Origin: Burkholderiales bacterium
GTDB taxonomy: Bacteria > Pseudomonadota > Gammaproteobacteria > Burkholderiales > WYBJ01
Assembly (NCBI GenBank): GCA_020848435.1
Contig: JADLAC010000021.1
Location: 20,001-76,082 of the forward strand
Length of the DNA stretch: 56,082 nt
Reading direction: 5' to 3'
The position numbers were made by a program, and so were the translations under genes. The number at the start of each line of letters is the position of its first letter. The stretch's first letter is position 1. This document shows positions 50,370 through 56,082 of the stretch, piece after piece. Below the pieces are notes generated by a model. It had not been told where the DNA came from. It saw only the letters and a list, made by a program, of their open reading frames with translations, and did no database searches.

Positions 50370-52226
50370 TCATGCCGCTTGCACGCGGCTTTGCAGCAGG
50401 TAGCGCGTGAACTCCTCCGCCGGCAGCGGCTTGCTGAACAGATAGCCCTGGCACTGGTCGCAGCCCTTCGCGCGCAGCAGCGCGTGCTGAACCTGCTTTT
50501 CCACGCCCTCGGCGACCACGCTCAGGCCGAGGCTTTGCGCCAGGGCGATCAGCGCGGCGACGATCGCGACCGAGCCGCCGTCGGTCTCGATGTCGTCGAT
50601 GAAGGACTTGTCGATCTTCAGCTCGCAGAACGGCAGGTTCTTCAAGTAGGAGAGCGAGGTGTAGCCGGCGCCGAAGTCGTCGATCGATAGCTTCAAGCCG
50701 AGGGCGCGCAACTGCGCGAGCACTTCGGTCGTGCGCGCGCTCTGGTCGAGGATCACGGTCTCGGTCAGCTCGACGCACAGCATGTGCGCCGGCACCCCGG
50801 AGCGCGCAAGCTCGGCGCCGAGCCGCGGCACGAACTCGGCATCGCGAAACTGCAGCGCCGAGACGTTGATCGCCACCGGCACCGGCGTGAGTCCGGCCTC
50901 GCGCCAGGCATTGATCTGGCGGCAGGCCTCGCGCACCAGCCATTCGCCGATGGGCACGATCAGGCCGCTTGCCTCCGCGAGCGGGATGAATTCGTTCGGC
51001 GCCACGAAGCCGTGCTCGGGATGCTGCCAGCGCAGCAACGCTTCCGCCCCGCACACTTGTGCATCGGCGGCGCGCACCTTGGGCTGATAGGCGAGCCATA
51101 GCTCGCCGCGCTCCAGGGCGCGGCGCAGGTCGGTTTCGATGGTGAGCCGGCGCAACGATCGGGCGTTGAATTCCTTCGAATAGAACTTGCACAGGCTTTG
51201 CCCCTCGGCCTTCGCCTCGCGCAAGGCCGCGGCGGCGTTCTTCAGGGTGGTGTCGGCATCGGCGCCGTCGTCCGGGAAGATCGCCGCCCCGATGCTGGCC
51301 GTCACGTAGACTTCGCGCTCGCCGGTAGCGAATGGCGCGCCCTGCAGCGCATCGAGCACCCGGTGCGCCACCACGGCCGCATCGTCGGCGAGCTCCACCT
51401 GGGGAAAGAGGATCGTGAATTCGTCTCCGCCGAGGCGCGACAGGCTCGGGATCCAAGGCGTGGGACCGATGCGCGCCACCGCATCGCTCGCTCGTATCGA
51501 TTGCGCGAGACGCTCGCCCACCTGCTTGAGCAGCGCGTCGCCGGCGCTCGGCCCGAGCGCTTCGTTCACCTGCGTGAAGCGGTCGAGATCGACGTGCAGC
51601 AGCACACCGCGCAGAGCATAGCGCGCGGCCTGCTTGCACGCCCAGTCGAGCCGGTCCATGAACATCGTGCGGTTCGGCAAGCCTGTGATCGGATCGTAGT
51701 AAGCGAGCCGGTCGCGATACGCCTTGGCGGCGAGCGTATTGCGCAGCCGCAGCACCAGCTCACTCGGATCGACCGGCTTGGCGAGAAAGTCGGCCGCGCC
51801 GAGCTCGAGCGCGCGCAGCTTAATCGCGGGGTCGCTGGAAGCCGTGAGCACGATCACCGGCATCTGTTGCGACAGCGCTTGCGAGCGCAGATCCGCGAGC
51901 AGGGTGAGACCGTCGATTCCGGGCATCACCATGTCGAGCAGCAGCACGTCGGGCCGATGCCGGCCGATGAGCTCGATCGATTCATCCGGCTGCGTGGTGG
52001 CGACGACGTTCGCATAGCCGTGCTCTTCGAGCGTCGCCTGGATCACCTCGATCAGCACCGGATCGTCATCGACCATCAGGATGCGGGCATTGCGCAAGCT
52101 CGCGAGCGCATCGCCGGCGGCGGCCAAGTCGCTGCCCGCCGCGCTCGATGCCGCTGCGGCACCGCCAGGCTGCGCGCCGTGCGCGCCAAGCGATACGGGA
52201 TCGGGCACCAGGGCCTGACTCAACAT
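50370..52226 (-). CDS. Response regulator with REC, GGDEF and EAL domains
   Basis: The 618-residue protein has an Ala/Gly-rich lead (1-45), a receiver domain (ILMVDDDPVLIE, phospho-acceptor Asp in DVLLLDMVMPGIDG, and KPVDPSE), a diguanylate cyclase domain with an intact active motif RLGGDEFTILF, and a phosphodiesterase domain with EALLRW, ELTETVIL and SIDDFGAGYTSLSYL. Both catalytic signatures look intact, so it may make and degrade c-di-GMP. It is co-directional with the hybrid kinase upstream (178 bp gap), its likely phosphodonor. Confidence 0.92.
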   Translation of the reverse strand: MLSQALVPDPVSLGAHGAQPGGAAAASSAAGSDLAAAGDALASLRNARILMVDDDPVLIEVIQATLEEHGYANVVATTQPDESIELIGRHRPDVLLLDMVMPGIDGLTLLADLRSQALSQQMPVIVLTASSDPAIKLRALELGAADFLAKPVDPSELVLRLRNTLAAKAYRDRLAYYDPITGLPNRTMFMDRLDWACKQAARYALRGVLLHVDLDRFTQVNEALGPSAGDALLKQVGERLAQSIRASDAVARIGPTPWIPSLSRLGGDEFTILFPQVELADDAAVVAHRVLDALQGAPFATGEREVYVTASIGAAIFPDDGADADTTLKNAAAALREAKAEGQSLCKFYSKEFNARSLRRLTIETDLRRALERGELWLAYQPKVRAADAQVCGAEALLRWQHPEHGFVAPNEFIPLAEASGLIVPIGEWLVREACRQINAWREAGLTPVPVAINVSALQFRDAEFVPRLGAELARSGVPAHMLCVELTETVILDQSARTTEVLAQLRALGLKLSIDDFGAGYTSLSYLKNLPFCELKIDKSFIDDIETDGGSVAIVAALIALAQSLGLSVVAEGVEKQVQHALLRAKGCDQCQGYLFSKPLPAEEFTRYLLQSRVQAA

Positions 52227-52404
52227 CTGCCTGCCGCGCCTCGGAGTGGTATATCGGTCAGCATGTCTCGTTTACGGCCCCGTGCGCCGAACATTGAGCG
52301 CGCCGCGTACGGCGCCGCGGCGGCCGGCTCGGCCCGCCATCGGCGGAAGGCCCGCTCGCCACCGGCAGCTTGCGCAGGAATGCACGCTTTGCGCGGCGGC
52401 ACCC

Positions 52405-55041
52405 TCATGCCGCGGCGCGAACGGACTCGCCCGCGGGCAACACCATGCGCCGCTCCAGGGCTCGCAGCTCGCCGATCAACGCCTCGATCCGCGGCACATC
52501 GCCGCTGCGGGCGGCGGCTTCCAGCTCTGCTGCCGGGGTCGTAAAGGCATCGAAGCCGACGGTTCCGCCGCTGCCTTTGATGCTGTGGGCGAGCTTGCCG
52601 ATCGTCTCGAAGTCGGCGCCGGCCGCAGCACCCTCGAGCTGGTCGAGATGCAGCGTCAAGCGCTCGCCGAACTGGCGAATGGCCCCGTGCAGCCGCGGCT
52701 TGTCGGCATAGCGCGAAACCAGAGACTCGGCAGCCGCGACAGGCACAGGCGCTGGCTCAGCCGCGACAGGCACCACAGGCGCCGCCTCAGCCGCGCCGGG
52801 CACAGGCGCCGCCTCAGCCGCGCCGGACACGGACAGCGCCGCAGCCGCAAAGGACACGGGCGCCGCCGCAGTCGAGACGACCGGCGCATGGGCATCGCCA
52901 TGCGCGCCATCCGCCAGGGCGGCAACCCGTTCCCCGCCCAGTATCTCGGCCAGCGCCGCGAGCATGCCGTCGATATCGATCGGCTTCACCAGGCAGGCGG
53001 TAAAGCCGTGCGCGCGCATGTCCTCTTCGTAACCCTTCATCGCGTGCGCCGTGAGCGCGACGATGGGCAGGCGGCAGCCATGCTCGCGCAACTGGCGCGT
53101 CGCGGCTACGCCGTCGAGCCGCGGCATCTGCACGTCCATGAGCACGGCATCGAAACGCCCATCGAGGGTGCGGGTCACGCCGGCCAGCCCGTCGCCGGCT
53201 TCCTCGACTTCGATGCCGGCCTCTTCCAGCACCAGGCGCACCAGCTCGCGGTTCTCGGGGCCGTCGTCGACCACCAGCACCCTACAAGGCGGGAAGCGCC
53301 AGCTCGCGCTCGCCGCGTCCGGCGTGGCGCCGGCAGCGTCGCGGCTGGCGGCGCGCGCATCGATCAAGGCCACGCCGGCCAGTGGCCCGGCCGGTATGCG
53401 CATGGTGAAGGTGCTGCCTTCTCCAGCGACGCTGCTCGCCACGATGTCACCGCCCAAGGCGCGCGCGAAGCGGCGGCTGATCGCGAGCCCGAGGCCCGTG
53501 CCGCCGAAGCGGCGCGACACCGAGGCGTCGGCTTGCACGAACGGTTCGAAGATCTCTTCCAGCTTGTCCTGCGCGATGCCGATGCCCTGATCGATCACGG
53601 CGATCTCGAGCTCGGGCAGGGCGCGCGCCTCGACCAGGCGTAGCCGCACCCGCACGCTGCCGCGCTCGGTGAACTTGATCGCGTTGCCGACCAGGTTGGT
53701 GAGGATTTGGCGCAGGCGCGCGGGGTCGGATTCGATCGCTTCCGGCAGCATGCCGAGCGGCTCGAACGCAAGCTCGACGCCTTTTTCGCGCGCGCGCACG
53801 CCGAGCACGTCGATCACGTCCTGCGCGATCCGATGCGGTGCGCAGCGCACCCGCTCCAATTCGAAGCGGCCCGACTCGACCTTCGACAGATCCAGGATGT
53901 CGTTGATCAGCTCGAGCAGGTGCTTGCCGCTGGAATGGATCGTGCCGAGATACTTCTGAGCATCGGGGCCGCCCTTGCCATGACCGCGGCGCAACAGCTC
54001 GGTGAATCCCAGGATCGCATTCATCGGCGTGCGGATCTCGTGACTCATGTTGGCGAGGAAGGCGCTCTTGGCCCGGTTGGCCGACTCGGCCTCGTCGCGC
54101 GCTCGGGCAAGCTCGACCTTCTTCTCTTCGAGCTGGGTTACGTCGTCCAAGCTCACCAGCACCCCGTTGGGGCGCGCGCCTGAGCCGGCGATCGGGGCGC
54201 AGTTGACGATGAAGATACGCTCGCTCGCGGGCTGCGCCGCGGCCAAGCGCAGCAGCACGTGCGTGCGCGCAGCGCCGTCGTGCAGCGTTTGCCGCCACGG
54301 CTGCGCGGAAGCCGCGAGCGGCTCGCCTTCAGGCGTGCGCCAGGCCAGCTCGCGCACATGGCGGCCGACGAGGCGTTCCGCGTCCTTTCCGGCCACGGCG
54401 GCGAAGGCGTTGTTCGCGAGCACGATCTGCTGGCGCCGGTCGAGGATCAGCAGCCCCTCGGCGAGCGTGTCGAGCGCGCTGCGAACGCGGGCCGGCACCG
54501 CTTGCGAGGGGTCGAGCTGGCGCAGCACGCGCCCGAGGTAGAAGTAGTACGCCACGAACCCGGCGGCGAACACGGACCCGAGCAGCAGCACCCAGGGATG
54601 GCGCAGCAATCCGCCGATGCCCACGCCCGCCAGCGCACGAAAGCGCAATTCCATCTGCCCCCAGCGGCGCGCTCCGGCGAGGATCGGCACTTGCACCTGG
54701 GTCTCGGTCGAACGCCCGGTCAACTGCATCTCCCAGTGCGGCTCGTGGCTGCCCACCACCACCATCAGCGTGCCGTCGGCGCGCCGTACCGCCGCCGACA
54801 GCAGGCCCTCGTTACGCTCGACGACGAGCTTGAGCATCGCCTTGATGGCGTCGAGATCACCCGCGGTGAGCAATGCCGTCGATGCCGCCGCGGTGACCTC
54901 GGCAAGCGCGGCACGCGCCTCGCGCTGGGCGCCCTCCCGATCGGGGATCAGACCGAAGAACGCGGCCGCCAGCAGCACGCTCAACGTCATTCCGCACAGG
55001 CCGAGGCTCACGTGCATGCGGGTGTTCCAGAAGCCTTTCAT
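52405..55041 (-). CDS. Hybrid sensor histidine kinase (sensor - PAS - HisKA - HATPase - REC - Hpt)
   Basis: The protein has 878 residues: a membrane helix near 14-32, a periplasmic sensor part, a second helix (WVLLLGSVFAAGFVAYYFYLG, about 150-170), a PAS domain (about 185-305), the phosphorylated His in FLANMSHEIRTPMNAIL, an ATPase domain (NLVGNAIKFTE, IDQGIGI, GTGLGLAIS), a receiver domain (VLVVDDG, Asp in VLMDVQMPRLDG) and a C-terminal Hpt domain with LAHSIKGSGGTVGF. A low-complexity Ala/Pro/Glu linker before the Hpt domain includes a 27-bp tandem repeat. The ATG overlaps the stop of the upstream surface-protein gene by 4 bp. Confidence 0.93.
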   Translation of the reverse strand: MKGFWNTRMHVSLGLCGMTLSVLLAAAFFGLIPDREGAQREARAALAEVTAAASTALLTAGDLDAIKAMLKLVVERNEGLLSAAVRRADGTLMVVVGSHEPHWEMQLTGRSTETQVQVPILAGARRWGQMELRFRALAGVGIGGLLRHPWVLLLGSVFAAGFVAYYFYLGRVLRQLDPSQAVPARVRSALDTLAEGLLILDRRQQIVLANNAFAAVAGKDAERLVGRHVRELAWRTPEGEPLAASAQPWRQTLHDGAARTHVLLRLAAAQPASERIFIVNCAPIAGSGARPNGVLVSLDDVTQLEEKKVELARARDEAESANRAKSAFLANMSHEIRTPMNAILGFTELLRRGHGKGGPDAQKYLGTIHSSGKHLLELINDILDLSKVESGRFELERVRCAPHRIAQDVIDVLGVRAREKGVELAFEPLGMLPEAIESDPARLRQILTNLVGNAIKFTERGSVRVRLRLVEARALPELEIAVIDQGIGIAQDKLEEIFEPFVQADASVSRRFGGTGLGLAISRRFARALGGDIVASSVAGEGSTFTMRIPAGPLAGVALIDARAASRDAAGATPDAASASWRFPPCRVLVVDDGPENRELVRLVLEEAGIEVEEAGDGLAGVTRTLDGRFDAVLMDVQMPRLDGVAATRQLREHGCRLPIVALTAHAMKGYEEDMRAHGFTACLVKPIDIDGMLAALAEILGGERVAALADGAHGDAHAPVVSTAAAPVSFAAAALSVSGAAEAAPVPGAAEAAPVVPVAAEPAPVPVAAAESLVSRYADKPRLHGAIRQFGERLTLHLDQLEGAAAGADFETIGKLAHSIKGSGGTVGFDAFTTPAAELEAAARSGDVPRIEALIGELRALERRMVLPAGESVRAAA
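52774..52827 (-). repeat. 27-bp tandem repeat inside the kinase linker
   Basis: Two in-frame 27-nt units (52774-52800, 52801-52827) differ at one base and encode the Gly-Ala-Ala-Glu-Ala-Ala-Pro-Val-Pro-type linker before the Hpt domain. Copy number may vary between strains. Confidence 0.7.
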
Positions 55042-56082
55042 GTCGGTCTCCTGTCGGCGGCGTCGCGCTCGCGCGCCGTGGCGGCGGCGCCCGCTTCGGC
55101 GGGCGGCGTCGCGCCGTTCGGGTTTGCTTCATCGTCGTTGCGCTCGACGATGGTCTCCAGCGACTCGTCATCTTCGCCGTCCTTTGCGCGCGCGCCGCGG
55201 TGCGCGAGCACCGGCAGCGGATCGACCATGCGCCAGGCGGGCAGTGAGGAGAGCAGGCTGCTCGCGAGCACCCCGCCGCGGATCAACCACAGCACGTAGC
55301 CCGCGGAGAGGCTCCCCGTCACGGCAACGCTGGCGGCGGCAATCCGGTGCTCGACCTGGATCGAGGTCTGCACCTGTTCGCGCACCTGGTCGAGCGCATC
55401 GCGCAGCTCGCGCGCGGCGACCGCGTCGGCACTGCGCTCGGGCTGCGCCACGAAATCGGCGCCGAGGAGCGCGCGCTCGTCGCGCATGGCGGCGGGCTGC
55501 GCCGGCCCCACCGAGGCGCCGAACAGCGCCGGCGCGGCGCCGGCGGGCGCGCCGGCAGCGGCCACGGCAGCCGCCGCGGCCGCCACCGCAGCATCGGCGG
55601 TCAACACCGCGGCCGCGGCAGGTGCTTCGGGCTTCACCGCCATCGCATCGGCGACCACGGGCGCCTCGGCCGGTGCATCGGCCGGCGCGCTTGCCTGCGG
55701 CGCAGCCGCGCGGCCCGATGTCGAAGGTGCATCCTTCGGCGTCGCGACCAGCGCAGCAGCCTCGGCGCTGGTAGCGCTCGGGCTGCTCGGCGGCGCTGCG
55801 CTCGCCGGCGCCTCGGGCTCGACCGGGGTCGCGATCGGGGCTTGCGGTGCAGCCAACGGCTGCGACGCAACGCCGCGATCCGCAGCCTGCGTGCCGTCCC
55901 CTGGGGCAGGAGCCGGTGCCGGGTTCGTAACCGTAGGCGCGGGACTGGTGACGGCCGGCGCATCGTTCAGCGCGCTCACGTCGATGCGTAGCGTGTTGGG
56001 TGTCGGGTCGAGATCGAGGCCGCCGCCGCCCTGTCCGCCGTCGTCGCGCACCTGGAAGGTGAAGCTCGCGTACGGCGCCGCC
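55038..56082 (-). CDS. C-terminal part of a large Ig-like/cadherin-like repeat surface protein, partial
   Basis: The open frame runs from the right edge of the window for about 348 residues. It begins with the end of a tandem Ig-like repeat (YASFTFQVRDDGG, DLDPTPNTLRIDVSALNDAP), then a long Ala/Pro-rich stretch, a helical part (ARELRDALDQVREQVQTSI), one membrane helix (SLSAGYVLWLIRGGVLASSLL), the LPAWRMVDPLPVLA motif and an acidic/polar tail. Such ends occur in giant repeat proteins of proteobacteria that may be anchored in a membrane. The gene is translationally coupled (ATGA) to the hybrid kinase, so the surface protein and signalling genes form one operon. Confidence 0.75.
   Translation of the reverse strand, partial: AAPYASFTFQVRDDGGQGGGGLDLDPTPNTLRIDVSALNDAPAVTSPAPTVTNPAPAPAPGDGTQAADRGVASQPLAAPQAPIATPVEPEAPASAAPPSSPSATSAEAAALVATPKDAPSTSGRAAAPQASAPADAPAEAPVVADAMAVKPEAPAAAAVLTADAAVAAAAAAVAAAGAPAGAAPALFGASVGPAQPAAMRDERALLGADFVAQPERSADAVAARELRDALDQVREQVQTSIQVEHRIAAASVAVTGSLSAGYVLWLIRGGVLASSLLSSLPAWRMVDPLPVLAHRGARAKDGEDDESLETIVERNDDEANPNGATPPAEAGAAATARERDAADRRPT

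Noticed and set aside
50374..50392. GCCGC-TTGCAC-GCGGC-TTT as a terminator for spoT
   Set aside because: The stem is only 5 bp and lies within the last codons of the convergent regulator gene; too weak to call.

Overview
The window is a high-GC stretch (about two-thirds G+C by eye) of a betaproteobacterial chromosome, most likely Burkholderiales or a close uncultured relative. The evidence is the gmk-rpoZ-spoT housekeeping run, ten intact genes for Bug/TctC-type periplasmic carboxylate-binding proteins, a PEP-CTERM (exosortase-sorted) protein, and dispersed REP-like palindromes between genes. No tRNA, rRNA, CRISPR array or intact transposase was found.

Layout. 1-7 kb: the end of an alpha/beta hydrolase, an ADP-forming acyl-CoA synthetase, two tandem Bug genes, a MOSC protein and a Gfo/Idh/MocA oxidoreductase. 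7-8.5 kb: a PEP-CTERM gene between two identical 36-bp repeats. 8.5-18.3 kb: an ABC-type solute-binding protein, amidase, Uma2 nuclease, MmgE/PrpD enzyme, two Bug genes, an EthD-like small protein, a deacetylase-fold hydrolase, a metal-chelation-domain (DUF4213/DUF364) protein and a carboxymuconolactone-decarboxylase-like protein. 18.3-23.9 kb: a MoxR module (S1C protease, MoxR ATPase, DUF58, VWA protein) facing a second, divergently transcribed VWA paralogue. 24-46 kb: more Bug genes scattered among catabolic enzymes: a coupled CoxG/ThDP-enzyme pair, a PLP aminotransferase, an alpha/beta hydrolase, a Gfo/Idh enzyme, two overlapping type III CoA-transferases, a second MmgE/PrpD, a cupin, a zinc alcohol dehydrogenase, an SDR and a hotdog thioesterase. 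This part also holds decayed pieces of an acyl-CoA dehydrogenase and of an eleventh Bug gene. 45.7-47.2 kb: an SLC13-type anion transporter. 47.2-50.3 kb: gmk, rpoZ, spoT. 50.4-56.1 kb: an operon-like run on the minus strand with a large Ig-like surface protein (only its end lies here), a hybrid histidine kinase and a REC-GGDEF-EAL regulator.

How it fits together. From 2 to 46 kb this looks like a scavenging and catabolic region: Bug proteins bind carboxylates, and the neighbouring enzymes activate, transfer CoA to, hydrate, oxidise or hydrolyse organic acids. No TctA/TctB membrane subunits are present, so these binding proteins would need permeases encoded elsewhere or act as sensors. The right end is housekeeping (stringent response) followed by a putative c-di-GMP/surface-protein signalling unit. 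The points most worth a second look are the paired CoA-transferases, one of which lacks the catalytic Asp; the repeat-flanked PEP-CTERM cassette; a 28/29-bp inverted repeat pair 15.9 kb apart with a gene truncated at one copy; the inverted VWA pair; and the surface-protein/kinase/c-di-GMP operon. Assignments rest on motifs read by eye; no database search was run.
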